Made by a program: the position numbers and the translations under genes. DNA of 64,000 bases from Nitrosomonas communis (lineage in GTDB: Bacteria; Pseudomonadota; Gammaproteobacteria; Burkholderiales; Nitrosomonadaceae). This document shows positions 28,243 to 38,081 of the stretch, piece after piece. The stretch covers positions 1 to 64,000 of the forward strand of contig NZ_FOUB01000017.1 in NCBI RefSeq assembly GCF_900114745.1, written 5' to 3'. The notes below the pieces were generated by a model. It was given only the letters and a program-made list of their open reading frames with translations, ran no database searches and had not been told where the DNA came from. Within the stretch, counting starts at the first letter, position 1; every line of letters begins with the position of its first letter.

Positions 28243-28641
28243 TTAGAGACTGGGATGCCCTTCATGCGCATACATCTGTTCGCGCCTTTCCTGGCAGCTC
28301 ACACACCGCATGGCTATCGGATAAGCCAGCAAACGTTGCAACCCAATTTCTTTGCCGCAATCACTACATTCATTCGCACTGCCTTTTTTGATCTGCGCTA
28401 ATTTTCTTTCGATTTCGCGTAGTTCATTGATTTGGCGATCTACACGTACAATGTTCAGATCAGCCAGCACGTCAGCGAGCGAGAAGTCACCGTTATCACC
28501 AGGATCATTCCCCATCACAGCAGCAAAGGATTGATTTTCGCGCTCGTCCAATTCATCACGAACTTCTTCGAGCAAACCCTGCTGGCGCTGGCGTAATTTA
28601 TTCTCAATCGATTCGATTTCTTTTCTGGTCAATTGCGTCAT
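28243..28641 (-). CDS. DksA/TraR-family C4 zinc-finger protein
   Basis: This 132-residue protein has an N-terminal coiled coil (about 5-90, KEIESIENKLRQRQQGLLEE, an acidic tip around NDPGDNG) and a C4 zinc finger (CSDCGKEIGLQRLLAYP...CVSC). It has the layout of short DksA paralogues, which bind the RNA polymerase secondary channel and modify initiation with ppGpp. The tip has DPGDNGDFSLAD rather than the DxxDxA motif of DksA proper, so potency may differ. A clear ribosome binding site (GGAAGGTGA) precedes the ATG. Confidence 0.85.
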   Translation of the reverse strand: MTQLTRKEIESIENKLRQRQQGLLEEVRDELDERENQSFAAVMGNDPGDNGDFSLADVLADLNIVRVDRQINELREIERKLAQIKKGSANECSDCGKEIGLQRLLAYPIAMRCVSCQERREQMYAHEGHPSL

Positions 28642-28718
28642 GATTCACCTTCCTGCTTCCTTGTTTAAAAAATAATTATCTACTCTTAACAACGAATGCC
28701 CACAGAAAAATCACTTAT

Positions 28719-28858
28719 GGGTACCTCTAAAAATTAGAGTTCTAAACAAGACAAGGCGAGAACAAAAAATGTTGACGCAGCCTATAACTGATAGGTAAGG
28801 AAACATTTTTTGTGAACAACGAAGTATTGTGACGAAATATGAATTTTTAAAGGTGCCC
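28719..28858. repeat. Miniature element family 2, 140-bp copy
   Basis: The ends are GGGTACCTCTAAAAATTAG and the complement of gaatttttaaaggtgccc. The interior (caaggcgagaacaaaaaatg, aacattttttgtgaacaac) forms a second inverted repeat and is shared with the copy at 38687. The flanks are TTA-like, but a clean duplication is not seen. Confidence 0.85.
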
Positions 28859-29525
28859 TTATTGTACTTTTGGAGCCAGGCTTTAGTTTGATGTTCTCAC
28901 TTTTTCCATTTGTTTCACTGCCTGGTTCCAGATCTGACCCATCGGTATTTGATCTCTCGCACACAACCTGCTGAAATTAAAGCAGTATGATGTCCTACAT
29001 TCTATCCTTCCAAATATCATCATGGTCTGCTATAAGCTCTTTGCTGACACAGATATTCAAATAGAGCGTACGGAATGCAATATGATTCAAGTTTTTAAGT
29101 GGTCGCTCTAAAAAATTCACTTAAGTGAGTTGTCACAAAATACTAGACCAGATCAGGCATTCTGCAGGACTAATCCATACGTGTTCACACGTATTTAATC
29201 ATTACTTCTTTCCTGGTAGATTATGATGACTAGGCCAGTGAAGAAGTGATATTAAGTAGCTTTATTCAGCCCTTCATGTAATTTGCATGAGTAAATTTTT
29301 AGAAATACTCAATAGGAAGTGCTCAATATTCATTGAAAATGCCAGTTAAGATTGGAATGATTTCCCAACTTCATTTCTAATTTGTATCACAAATATGTCA
29401 TTACAAAGGGTTAAGATATAACATTGGACGCCCTTCCCTAGTCTGATCTGTAATTAAATATGGCATCTGTTGTTGCTCTTCTGTTTTTATAGTTTGTTTA
29501 TGCTTAAATTAACAAGGAAAACATC
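28859..29525. other. Intergenic stretch without recognisable gene
   Basis: A 60-codon minus-strand frame at 28782-28964 overlaps the miniature element and is not a gene. Nothing else was recognised. The promoter of the small gene at 29526 must lie near 29450-29510. Confidence 0.5.
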
Positions 29526-29762
29526 ATGATCATCGACAATAACAAATATTTTAAATCGAACTTAGTAGTTGAGTTAATTAATCTCAGACAAGAGAACCCT
29601 CAGCCCGATGTTACGACATACGCGTTTTCATCGGATGATCAATTATTATCAATTGTAGTCATTAGTACCGATCAAAGAGAAAAGCAACGCGACACGACAA
29701 TTATTCCCCTTCACCTATATAACGTGAAACGTTCCTTGAACGACCAATGGGGCGGACAATAA
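29526..29762 (+). CDS. Small protein of unknown function (78 aa)
   Basis: A plausible ribosome binding site (AAGGAAA, 6 bp before ATG) leads a 78-residue frame: IIDNNKYFKSNLVVELINLR, then LLSIVVISTDQREKQRD. There is no signal peptide, membrane segment or known motif. It is isolated, with more than 400 bp of empty sequence on either side. I do not recognise it. It could be a chance frame, though the SD and the AT-rich upstream region favour expression. Confidence 0.5.
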   Translation: MIIDNNKYFKSNLVVELINLRQENPQPDVTTYAFSSDDQLLSIVVISTDQREKQRDTTIIPLHLYNVKRSLNDQWGGQ

Positions 29763-30210
29763 ACTGAGCAACGATGCACAGGCGGTGCTCACCTTTCTGC
29801 TTACAGCAGCCATAATCATTAATAAGCCACCATAAATTCAGATCTCATCAGAAGTACAGTGCATGGCAAGACAAATTCTTAAAGAATCAACGCAATAGTT
29901 TTACGATTTCGGCTGTTAGCACGAATGAGCAAGATTGGCACAGCCTTAGAATTCTGTCCCCTTTAAATTCTCAACAATATTGACAACCTTGATTATCCCA
30001 TCTAAAGTAACGCAGCGTTACTAGACACAAAGAATGTAAGTCCTCAGGAAAGCATAAACAAAATTCAATGCTAATTACGAGTAATCGCCTTGGATGATCT
30101 GCGCATATCCGAGAGCATTTGTTCTGCTGGCTAAGATGCAAGCAGTTAAAATACTTACCGAAAAGGTGAGTGCAATTTCACTAAAATCTTAATTCTTATG
30201 GAGGGAAGTA
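29763..30210. other. Intergenic stretch upstream of nitrosocyanin
   Basis: No gene was seen. The nitrosocyanin promoter is expected at its right end. The ribosome binding site GGAGGGA ends 5 bp before the ATG at 30211. Confidence 0.5.
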
Positions 30211-30660
30211 ATGATAAAAACAACCAAAGCATTGTGTGCGAGTTTTGTACTTGGGTTGCTGTTGACAGGCCCTGCCCAAGCAGAAGATAAAAAAGCAGAA
30301 CATCACCATAAAGACAAAGCAGAGCAGCACTTCAAAGTGATTGTGAATGCTTATGACACCACTATTCCTGAGCTCAATGTCGAGGGTGTAACCGTTAAGA
30401 ACATTCGTGCTTTTAATGTTCTCAATGAACCTGAAACGCTGGCTGTCCATAAAGGAACCAAAGTAAAGATTACCATAGAAAACAAATCTCCTATCAGTGA
30501 AGGATTTTCCATTGACGCCTATGACATTAAGGAAGTGATCAAAGCAGGAGAAAGCAAAACAATCTCTTTCGTAGCAGATAAAGCCGGCGCCTTCACCATT
30601 TGGTGTCAGCTCCATCCAAGAAACATCCATTTGCCAGGCACATTGAACGTCCTGGAATAA
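30211..30660 (+). CDS. ncyA: Nitrosocyanin (red copper protein)
   Basis: This 149-residue periplasmic cupredoxin has a Sec signal (cleavage expected after Ala24, GPAQA) and a His/Lys-rich linker, then the nitrosocyanin fold. Motifs are [44 protein letters not shown] and [19 protein letters not shown]. The copper ligands Glu97, Cys132, His135 and His140 correspond to Glu60, Cys95, His98 and His103 of the Nitrosomonas europaea protein with a constant offset of 37. Nitrosocyanin is abundant in ammonia oxidisers and thought to act in electron transfer or N-oxide chemistry during ammonia oxidation. The gene stands alone. A strong SD (GGAGGG) suggests high expression. Confidence 0.96.
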   Translation: MIKTTKALCASFVLGLLLTGPAQAEDKKAEHHHKDKAEQHFKVIVNAYDTTIPELNVEGVTVKNIRAFNVLNEPETLAVHKGTKVKITIENKSPISEGFSIDAYDIKEVIKAGESKTISFVADKAGAFTIWCQLHPRNIHLPGTLNVLE

Positions 30661-30865
30661 TGAGTTAGTTGGAATCTGCAAAAAATCATTAGCAGACTCT
30701 AACCAGCCATTTCTCGTGATCGTATGGCCGGATTTAATCTGGCCATACTTTGTTACAAGGTTTGTTAAACCCCTCTTTTCGCTCGTCGCAATATTTTCTG
30801 GTATCTGTTTACCAGAAATCAATTCTTGATCGGTTATTGTGACGGTTTATCGTTCAGCCTGTTTA

Positions 30866-30966
30866 TTCCATTTCTAAATCAAAACTGACTTTATCGGCTT
30901 CACCTTGCCGTATTATTTATCCTGTCTGCGGCTCGCCTTCGCGTCATGTTTGATTTAGAAATGGAA
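30866..30966. repeat. Miniature element family 1, copy 7
   Basis: This is a 101-bp copy, TTCCATTTCTAAATCAAAA to TTTGATTTAGAAATGGAA, with perfect TTA duplications at 30863-30865 and 30967-30969. It lies 206 bp beyond the nitrosocyanin stop. Confidence 0.95.
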
Positions 30967-31404
30967 TTACTATCAATCCGTTGAGTTTTTGCATAACTTT
31001 TGTCAGTGTCACCATAAAAACAATCTTTCTCTTATCCACCTGAAAATTATTTACGTGATCCCCTGTCTGAAAATTTAATCTTCAAGAATGTGAACATAAA
31101 ACCAAGTTGATAGGACTTGGATAAAGTATAAAGGGAAGATTTGCTTCTCGCTGGCTTGATAGCACGGCAATCAAATTGCATAAACTGTTCTTTGCGGTGC
31201 ACCTCTTAGTGAGAAAAAAAATGTATACGTTTGCATTATTGTCGCCCTATTTTATTTTTCTTAATATTGAATATGTCATAAAGTTTAGTTAATTTGAATT
31301 ATTGCTTTCTATATCTCTTAATTAAATAGTTTAAGTAGCACTTCAGAGAATAGATTCCGATTCAAATACTTTATTGTTTATTAATTCTGCATCTATTTTA
31401 AATT
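30967..31404. other. Upstream region of GH114 copy A, duplicated at 39.37-39.57 kb
   Basis: From about 31200 the sequence parallels that upstream of the second GH114 gene (…attgtcgcc/tcc…, ttagtattaatt-like, tttattgtttatt), so the duplication included promoter sequence. No gene lies here. Confidence 0.6.
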
Positions 31405-32562
31405 ATGCGCATAAATAATAATGTCATACGACTCATACTAGCACTTTTTCTTCTATTGACTAATAGTCTTGCTTTAGCAGATCCACCAAAGCCACCTCTT
31501 ATCATAATAACGCAAGATCGCACCAAGATATCCATTTCTTGGTCTCCAGTTGCAAATGCCCATGGTTATCAGTTATTTTATGCGCCTTTTCCTTTTACCG
31601 GCCCAGAAAGTATTAAAAATGTTGACATGGGTAACGCCACCTCTGGCTCAATTGAATTATGGGATGCTGCTGCTTTCATCGTTGCGGTAAAAGCGCATAA
31701 TGATGCAGGCAGCAGCGATTACTCCAATATTGAATTATTTATTCTCTCTAAAGCACCGTTGCTTGATCCTGATGCTTCACCGGTTACCGGTAATTGGTAC
31801 AAACCGCCTGTAGCAATAACCTGGCAATGGCAGCTTATAAAAGGTGCCATGAAAGATGCAATGAAAGATACCACCAATGAAACCAGTGAAATCGATACAA
31901 ATCATCCAGTTCAACTTTATGATATTGATCTGTTTAATTCTTCCCCATCCTTGATTAACACACTCAAAGCTTCTGGCAAGAAGGTTATCTGTTATTTCTC
32001 GGCAGGGAGTTATGAAGATTTTAGAGAAGATAAAGATAAATTCAAGCCTGAGGAATTGGGGAATCCTTTGATCGATTGGCCAGATGAGCGGTGGCTTGAT
32101 ATTCGTTCACACAATGTAGCGGAGATCATGATCTCACGGCTTAATCTGGCTTTGCTAAAAGGCTGTGATGGCGTGGAACCGGATAATATGGATGCCTATG
32201 CCAATAACTCCGGCTTTGATTTAAGCGCCAGGGATCAGCTAGCATATAATAAATTTATTGCCAACGAAGCACATAAAAGGGGGTTGTCGGTTGGACTCAA
32301 AAATGATATGGAACAAATTCCTGATTTAATTAATTATTTTGACTTTAGTATTAATGAGCAATGTCATGAGTTCAATGAGTGTGATTCGCTGACCCATTTT
32401 ATTATAAACGGCAAGCCCGTGTTAAATGCAGAATATCAGCAGAGTTATATCGACAATCCAGTTGCGCGCCAGGCGGTTTGTGATGCTTCTAAGGGTGCAC
32501 AATTCAGTACCTTGATTCTGGCAAAAGATTTAGATGATAGTCGGCGATTTAGCTGTTTTTAA
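31405..32562 (+). CDS. GH114 (endo-alpha-1,4-polygalactosaminidase-like) secreted protein, copy A
   Basis: This 385-residue exported protein has a Sec signal (cleaved after ALA, about residue 25), a fibronectin-III-like domain (about 30-110, ISISWSPVANAHGYQLFYAP), then a GH114 TIM barrel (about 150-380) with YDIDLFNSS, ICYFSAGSYED, GCDGVEPDNMDAY, SVGLKNDMEQIPDL and SINEQCHEF. The family hydrolyses galactosaminogalactan-type polymers and is also reported in biofilm contexts. The acidic residues in EPDNMD and NEQC regions are candidate catalysts. A near-identical paralogue lies at 39574-40686. Copy A has about 15 extra residues (KGAMKDAMKDTTNETSEID) in the linker. Confidence 0.88.
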   Translation: MRINNNVIRLILALFLLLTNSLALADPPKPPLIIITQDRTKISISWSPVANAHGYQLFYAPFPFTGPESIKNVDMGNATSGSIELWDAAAFIVAVKAHNDAGSSDYSNIELFILSKAPLLDPDASPVTGNWYKPPVAITWQWQLIKGAMKDAMKDTTNETSEIDTNHPVQLYDIDLFNSSPSLINTLKASGKKVICYFSAGSYEDFREDKDKFKPEELGNPLIDWPDERWLDIRSHNVAEIMISRLNLALLKGCDGVEPDNMDAYANNSGFDLSARDQLAYNKFIANEAHKRGLSVGLKNDMEQIPDLINYFDFSINEQCHEFNECDSLTHFIINGKPVLNAEYQQSYIDNPVARQAVCDASKGAQFSTLILAKDLDDSRRFSCF

Positions 32563-32639
32563 AAATGGATGATCTGTGCTACCTTACATATGAGGCAAAG
32601 TACAATCAAATTAGATCCGCTGAAGTTGTATAGATATAC

Positions 32640-32890
32640 TGCAAAATATAAAACACACCCTAAGCTGTGAGATTGGATTTCAGTTATAGGGCTATATTTT
32701 GTACTCGTATAATTTCCCGTTGAGAGGATATTACATGGGTACCGCTTCAGCTCTTTAACGGCCTTATCTCTTCGTCAGGGTTAAAGCAGTCAACGTAGGG
32801 AATAAATATCGGAATATGATCGATATCATTTTGACGGAATAGATCATATTATTTAACGTGAATTCAGCATAAGGGCCACACTATCGCAAT
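32640..32890 (-). pseudogene. Remnant of the zinc-ribbon PIN-like gene (3' part)
   Basis: Beyond GH114 copy A lies about 250 bp resembling the 3' end of the intact gene at 40810-42030 (for example aatatgatcgatatc, catgggtaccgcttcag versus catgggaattgcttcag). Frames are broken and everything upstream of it is missing. This shows the duplicated unit carried both genes, and that one PIN-like copy was destroyed. Confidence 0.7.
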
Positions 32891-33097
32891 TGGAAGAGCT
32901 TGAGGGACTCTTGATATTAAGAGAAGGTTGCTTCTTGTGGTATGTATAAGTCACCAAGTCAGCTATCAGACTAAAAAAAGAAATTAAATGGGCTGCGATG
33001 GCAGGCATGTTTTATCTACGAAATATTTTCAATTAATTGTTCACTATTTCTATTGTCGAGTATTTACGCAATAAACATTGCTAAATAACAGCAAAAC

Positions 33098-34500
33098 TGA
33101 ACCGCCGCGGATTTACCGAGGACTCTATTTCTTGAGAGGATAGAGTAATGAAAGAGCAAATTAGATATTCACCGCAGATACGGGAACGGGCTGCCCGTCT
33201 GATGCATGGACACCAAGGGGAGTATGAGTCGCAGGGGATGGCGATGGTATCGATAACAGCAAAGAACGGTTGCACGCCGGAGACTCTGCGTACATTGGTG
33301 CCTCAGTCAAAAACAGCTCAGGGTATTTGAGTACGCTTGTCAACTTCGGAGCGGGAAAGACTCAAGGAATTGGAACGCGAGAATAGGTAATTATATCGTA
33401 CCAACGATATATTACGAAAAGCATCAGCTTATTTTGCCCAGGCAAAGCTCGACCGCCGACCGAAGTGATGGCGATATTTGTCGCTCGACATAAGGAGCAG
33501 TACGAGGTCGAGCTGATCTGCAGGCAAATTCAGATTATCCCGTCGAGTTACTATAAGTATAAAGCACGAGAACGAGATCCTTCTCGGTTACCTGATCGTA
33601 CTAAACGAGATAAAGCGCTTGAGCGAGGTAGATAATGTATAGAGGAAAAGTAATTTCAAAGTTTATGGTGCCAATAAAGTATGGTGGCAATTAACACGTG
33701 AAGGTACCCGGGTTGTCCGTTGTACCGTTGAACGGCTGATGAAGAAGCTTGAAATACAAAGCATCAGGCGCGGTAAAAATGTTAGACAACGATGGCAGAT
33801 AACTTGCTTGACTGACCAACAAATAGGATTAACCGGCACCACACTCGATCAAATCAGTTGTAGGTGGCGGATATTACCTTTGTCGCAACATGGACGGGAC
33901 TGATGTATGTGCCTTTTATCAAGGTTGTTTTTGCTCGGTCTACTATCGGTTAGCGGGCCAGCCGCTCATTGCATACCAGGCTGGTGCTGGATAACATTGG
34001 AACAGGCATTGTGGACACAGCGGGAAACCAGTGGGTTAATCCATCATAGCGATCATGACACTTATTCCACTTCCAAATCAAAAATAACGCGAAGGCGAGC
34101 CGCAGACAGTATAAATAATACGGCAAGGTGAAGCCGACAAAGTCAGTTTTGATTTGGAAATGAAATTATATCTGTCGATTCGCACTACCGAACGTTTAGC
34201 AGAAACCAATATTGATGCTTCTGTTAGCAGCTTTGTCGATAATTATGTCAATGCGCTGTGAGAAACGACAAATGGATTATACAAAATAGAAGTCATCTAG
34301 CATGACGGCTCCTCGCCCAATATTAATGAAGTAAAATTTGCCACTTTGAAATGGGTCGGCTGGTTCAATAATCGCAGATTATTGGAGTCGATTGAAAGTA
34401 TTCCTCCGACTGAATTTGAAATGGCATATCATCGCCAATTGAAGAAGCCAACTAATAAAGCCTGACTCAGACTAAAAAATTACGGAAAAACAGTGACCTT
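33098..34500 (+). mobile_element. IS3-family element remnant, interrupted by miniature element
   Basis: The left end reads tgaaccgccgcggatttacc, typical of IS3-group ends, then an OrfA start at 33148 (EQIRYSPQIRERAARLM). OrfB fragments follow in several frames (NFKVYGANKVWWQLTREG, CTVERLMKKLEIQSIRRGK, GLIHHSDHDT, YLSIRTTERLAETNID, EVKFATLKWVGWFNNRRLLE). Many stops and frame changes make it inactive. A family-1 miniature element sits between HHSDHDT and YLSIRT at 34065. The right end near 34500 is degraded. Confidence 0.82.
34065..34165. repeat. Miniature element family 1, copy 8
   Basis: This is a 101-bp copy in reverse orientation with perfect TTA duplications (34062-34064, 34166-34168), inserted in the IS3 OrfB remnant. 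Removing it rejoins the OrfB reading (HHSDHDT-YLSIRT), a second place where the empty site can be inferred. Confidence 0.95.
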
Positions 34501-34975
34501 TGATTATCCCTCTCTGCCATCATTGTTCCTTTTTCATTATGGTTAACGATGAACCAAAACTATCTCCTCTCTCTTAGTCAAGCAAGTTAGTTGTTTAAAA
34601 TGAGCCGATAAAATATAGCCATAATTTCATAAATGGTATGTCATAAATGTATGCACTTGCATTATTGATATGGCATGTTTTTTCTCATAGCATAATCACA
34701 AATAAAGCTGGATTATTAATTAATCAGGTTGGTGTATGCCTTTGTTTTATAGTAAGTTTCAGTCCGCTTTATTTTAATTGATCTATCCGACAAGCAAGGT
34801 TTAAAGAGACCAACTAGTGATTAAGGTTGCCTCTATTTCTAAGACTTCACTATAAATCTAGCTGGGTTATTAGAACGCTGTTTTGCTGGATGGGCATTGT
34901 TGAGAAACAGGATGTAATTTTTCTTTTTATCGATTCTTTGGTTTTATGAATTCCACTCATTAAAAGGAGACAATC
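34501..34975. other. Upstream region of repeat protein A (left arm of inverted duplication)
   Basis: From about 34620 this matches, in inverted orientation, the region upstream of repeat protein B (38150-38640), including ctttattttaa, gagaccaact and ttgttgagaaacaggatgta. No gene lies here. An SD (AAAAGGAGA) precedes the ATG at 34976. Confidence 0.7.
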
Positions 34976-35920
34976 ATGAGTGCTAGTAATGAACAACAAA
35001 AAGAATATGATGCACAAGGGTATGATCAAAAAGGATATGATCGTCCAGGGTATGATCAAAAAGGATATGATCGTCCAGGATATGACCGGCCAGGGTATGA
35101 CCGAGAAGGATATGATCGCCCAGGATATGATCGTCCAGGGTATGATCGAGAAGGATATGATCGTGAGGGATATGATCGTAAAGGATACGATCGAGAAGGG
35201 TATGATCGACAAGGAAAAGATCGTCAAGGAGATGACCGACCAGAAAATGATGGCCATAAACATGGTGATAAGAACCATGGTAGTAAAGGCTATGATGGTA
35301 AAGAGCAAGGCGGTAACGACGTAAACGGTAATGACCAGAGCGGTAAAGACTATGCTGGTAAAGACGAAGGCAGTAAGGACCACGGTAGTAATAAAAAAGA
35401 CGGTAAAGACTGCGGTGGTAAAGATCGAGACGATAAGGACTACGCTGATAAAGATCATGGTGGTAACGACCACGGCGGTAAAGACTATGCTGGTAAAGAC
35501 CAAAGTGGTAATGACCAAAGCGCTAATGGCCATGGTGGCAATAACCAAAATGATAATAACCAAAATGGTAATGACCAAAATGGTAAAGATTATGGTGGTA
35601 AAGACCATGGTAGTAAAGACCATGGCGGTAAACATAAACATGTCGATGCACGTCCCGGTGAGGCTTGCCGTGGTGAAGATGGTGCCGAAAATTTTGTCTT
35701 CCATGACAAGGGGCACTGGAAAATTGACAACTATAATGGGCAGGAAGGAGATATGCTCGATTTCACTGAGTATGGTGTAACTCGTGAAGAAATAGCTAGT
35801 CATATCACGAATATTACAATTGAGGCTAATAACTTCATTGTCAACTTTGGCGACAATGTATCGATTACGCTGGTAGGCCAACCGCCCACCTGGGATAACG
35901 TTATTACTGCAGAAGCTTAA
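34976..35920 (+). CDS. Pentapeptide (G-Y/K/N-D-x-x) repeat secreted protein A
   Basis: This 314-residue hydrophilic protein has no Sec signal. Residues 15-85 are about 14 tandem five-residue units of the form GYDRP/GYDRE. Residues about 100-218 are looser units of GKDxx/GNDxx. The last 95 residues are a conserved globular domain (DARPGEACRGEDGAENFVFH, NYNGQEGDMLDFTEYG, NFGDNVSITLVGQPP) resembling the C-terminal end of RTX/type-I-secreted proteins. Asp at every fifth position suggests metal (Ca2+) or surface binding. The DNA repeat period is 15 bp. The paralogue at 37197-38081 lies tail-to-tail with it. Export by a type I system is inferred; no transporter is in the window. Confidence 0.75.
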   Translation: MSASNEQQKEYDAQGYDQKGYDRPGYDQKGYDRPGYDRPGYDREGYDRPGYDRPGYDREGYDREGYDRKGYDREGYDRQGKDRQGDDRPENDGHKHGDKNHGSKGYDGKEQGGNDVNGNDQSGKDYAGKDEGSKDHGSNKKDGKDCGGKDRDDKDYADKDHGGNDHGGKDYAGKDQSGNDQSANGHGGNNQNDNNQNGNDQNGKDYGGKDHGSKDHGGKHKHVDARPGEACRGEDGAENFVFHDKGHWKIDNYNGQEGDMLDFTEYGVTREEIASHITNITIEANNFIVNFGDNVSITLVGQPPTWDNVITAEA

Positions 35921-35925
35921 TAGCG

Positions 35926-35961
35926 TATTAGAGAGGAAAAGTCTTTCCCTCTCTTGCTAAT
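35926..35961 (+). terminator. Hairpin after repeat protein A
   Basis: TTAGAGAGGAAAA pairs with TTTCCCTCTCTTGCTAA just after the stop codon. No clear U-run follows, so it may be a weak or bidirectional terminator. The same structure follows the paralogue (37156-37191). Confidence 0.5.
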
Positions 35962-36093
35962 GTAGAAAATTTGGGGCCGGAGTAAATAAATAAAAGTTAC
36001 TTTGGCCCTAATTTTATCCGCCAATTCTTAAAGAAAATTTTGAAATAATTAGATTATTTATCAGGGTATTGTTTTATATTTTGCAACTACTTT

Positions 36094-36815
36094 ATGAAGC
36101 TAGTGAATCAAAGCGATTTATTAGACAAAGAATGGGTCCTAGTTTCCCACCATTCTGAGCAAAAAGATGCTTGTGGGAAAAAGCCGATTCACAGCAAATG
36201 CGTTATCGTCAATGTGGTCTGGTATGTAATGATGTATGCTGCCAAAGGATTACCCGTCGTGGAAAACTATTTACTACCATTATTGGCGCTGCAACCAACG
36301 AGAGGCTTGAGAAGTTGCCCTGGACGAGATCGATGAAATCCAACAAAAAGTTTGGGAACATAGACTCATAAAATGTTAAGACTTTGTCATGCAGTAATTT
36401 CCATGGCTTTGATGAGGGCGAGAAAATCACGGATAGGACGCGCATATTGTGGTTATACGTTAGGCCATCTGATCCAAGTCGTCGTTCATGCTGGAAATAT
36501 TTATGTCACCAAGGCTGCTCATTCTGTGCTGCACGCAGCAGTTGAAAAATCTTCACGCATTAGCGCCTTCTCTGATGACGTAGACTATTGCGGTACCGCT
36601 GTTGGCTTTCGCAAGCAGACGCCTGATTAAAAATATATATCTCTGAACGCATCAAGGATGTCTTTGCGGTTTTATCCGTTCGTTGGATTGTAGAGCAAAC
36701 TTTTGCTTAGCTAGGAAATTTCAGGCAATGTCTAAGGATTATGAAATTCGAACCCATAGTACTGAAAATATGGTACGTATCGCAAGGCTAAGGCTAATTG
36801 TAAGAGCTAAATGCA
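36094..36815 (+). pseudogene. IS5-family transposase remnant
   Basis: Frames piece together as an IS5-type transposase. LLDKEWVLVSHHSEQKD is followed, after a shift, by WKTIYYHYWRCNQREA near 36260-36310, LDEIDEIQQKVWE, and then the DDE-domain part GYTLGHLIQVVVHAGNIYVT from about 36450. The end reads FAVLSVRWIVEQTFA (the E of the DDE triad) and LGNFRQCL near 36720. Numerous stops and frameshifts make it inactive. It sits exactly between the two arms of the inverted duplication and may have helped create it. Confidence 0.8.
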
Positions 36816-37000
36816 TATAATTTTTTCAAGACAGCTGTTTAAACGCGACTCGTTTTGCCGTCAATGTTGTTTCTGTGATAGCTTCAACAAATACTGCTCC
36901 TACTATAGTTCAAAACACTTTACAAAGCCACTAATCGTCCAAAAGATCGCTATAGTATTCATCCGAACCTAGCTCCTCTCATGATGAAACACTTTCTAAA
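36816..37000. other. Spacer between IS5 remnant and hairpin
   Basis: There is no gene or repeat recognised. The fragment leads into the long hairpin at 37001. Confidence 0.4.
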
Positions 37001-37044
37001 AAATCCTTTCAAAGGAATTCAGATTCCTTTGAAAGGATTTTTAT
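37001..37044 (+). terminator. Perfect 18-bp stem hairpin with T-tail
   Basis: AAATCCTTTCAAAGGAAT at 37001-37018, loop TCAG, then the exact complement at 37023-37040 and TTAT. It looks like a strong rho-independent terminator on the plus strand, yet no intact plus-strand gene lies upstream; the nearest is the dead IS5 transposase. Confidence 0.7.
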
Positions 37045-37196
37045 ATTGAGCACACCTGAATTAGGTAATCTGGCTATCTCGCTATTAAGAATTGGCCTTT
37101 AAAAGCCTTAGGCTAGAGTAACCTTATATTTATTTTACTCCGGCCCCAAATTTCCAACATTAACAAGAGGAGAAAGACTTCCTCTCTAATACGTTA

Positions 37197-38081
37197 TTAA
37201 CCTTCTGCAGTAATAACGTTATCCCAGGTGGGCGGTTGGCCTACCAGCGTAATCGATACATTGTCGCCAAAGTTGACAATGAAGTTATTAGCCTCAATTG
37301 TAATATTCGTGATATGACTAGCTATCTCTCCACGAGTTAAACCATACTCAGTGAAATCGAGCATATCTCCTTCCTGCCCATTATAGTTGTCAATTGTCCA
37401 GTGCCCCTTGTCATGGAAGACAAAATTTTCGGCACCTTCTTCACCACGGCAAGCATCACCCGGACGTGCGTCGACATGTTTATGTTTACCACCATGATCT
37501 TTTTCACCGTGGTCTTTACCACCGTGGCCTTTATCGCCTTGATCTTTATCGCCTTGATTTTTACCGTATTGGTCTTTACCGCCTTGGTCTTTACCGCCAT
37601 GGTCTTTACCATATTGGTCTTTACCGCCTTGGTCTTTACCATATTGGTCTTTACCATATTGGTCTTTACCATATTGGTCTTTACCATATTGGTCTTTACC
37701 GCCTTGGTCATTACCGTTTTGGTCTTTACCGTATTGGTCTTTACCGCCTTGGTCTTTACCGCCATGGTCTTTACCATATTGGTCTTTACCGCCATGGTCT
37801 TTACCATATTGGTCCTTATCGCCTTGGTCATTACCGTTTTGGTCTTTACCGTATTGGTCATCACCACCTACGTCGTTACCGTCCTGGTCTTTATCATGAT
37901 AGCCTTTAGCGCCATGGTCTTTATCATCATGTTTATGGCCTTCATGTTTATGGTCATCATGTTTATGGTCATCATGTTTATGGTCATCATGTTTATGACC
38001 TTCATGTTTATGGTCATCATTTCCTTTCCAATCGAATCCTTTCCAATCGAATCCTTTGTGCTGGTCATTGTTAGTACTCAT
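37197..38081 (-). CDS. Pentapeptide-repeat secreted protein B (His-rich N-terminus)
   Basis: This 294-residue paralogue of the protein at 34976 lies in inverted orientation. The N-terminus has FDWKG repeats and a His-rich stretch (HKHDDHKHDDHKH, about residues 20-55) that could bind copper, nickel or zinc. Residues about 60-200 are GKDQY/GNDQG/GKDHG five-residue units. The final 95 residues are almost identical to protein A (DARPGDACRGEEGAENFVFH; GLTRGEIASHITNITIEAN). The two repeat tracts differ in composition while the C-terminal domain is conserved, so the C-domain is likely functional (secretion or anchoring) and the repeats fast-evolving. An SD (AAAGGAGAA) precedes the ATG. Confidence 0.75.
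   Translation of the reverse strand: MSTNNDQHKGFDWKGFDWKGNDDHKHEGHKHDDHKHDDHKHDDHKHEGHKHDDKDHGAKGYHDKDQDGNDVGGDDQYGKDQNGNDQGDKDQYGKDHGGKDQYGKDHGGKDQGGKDQYGKDQNGNDQGGKDQYGKDQYGKDQYGKDQYGKDQGGKDQYGKDHGGKDQGGKDQYGKNQGDKDQGDKGHGGKDHGEKDHGGKHKHVDARPGDACRGEEGAENFVFHDKGHWTIDNYNGQEGDMLDFTEYGLTRGEIASHITNITIEANNFIVNFGDNVSITLVGQPPTWDNVITAEG

Noticed and set aside
34850-35881. Long antisense frame (about 340 codons) across repeat protein A
   Set aside because: It is a hydrophobic repetitive translation produced by the 15-bp repeat of the sense gene; no ribosome binding site, and the paralogue gives the same artefact at 37401-38153.
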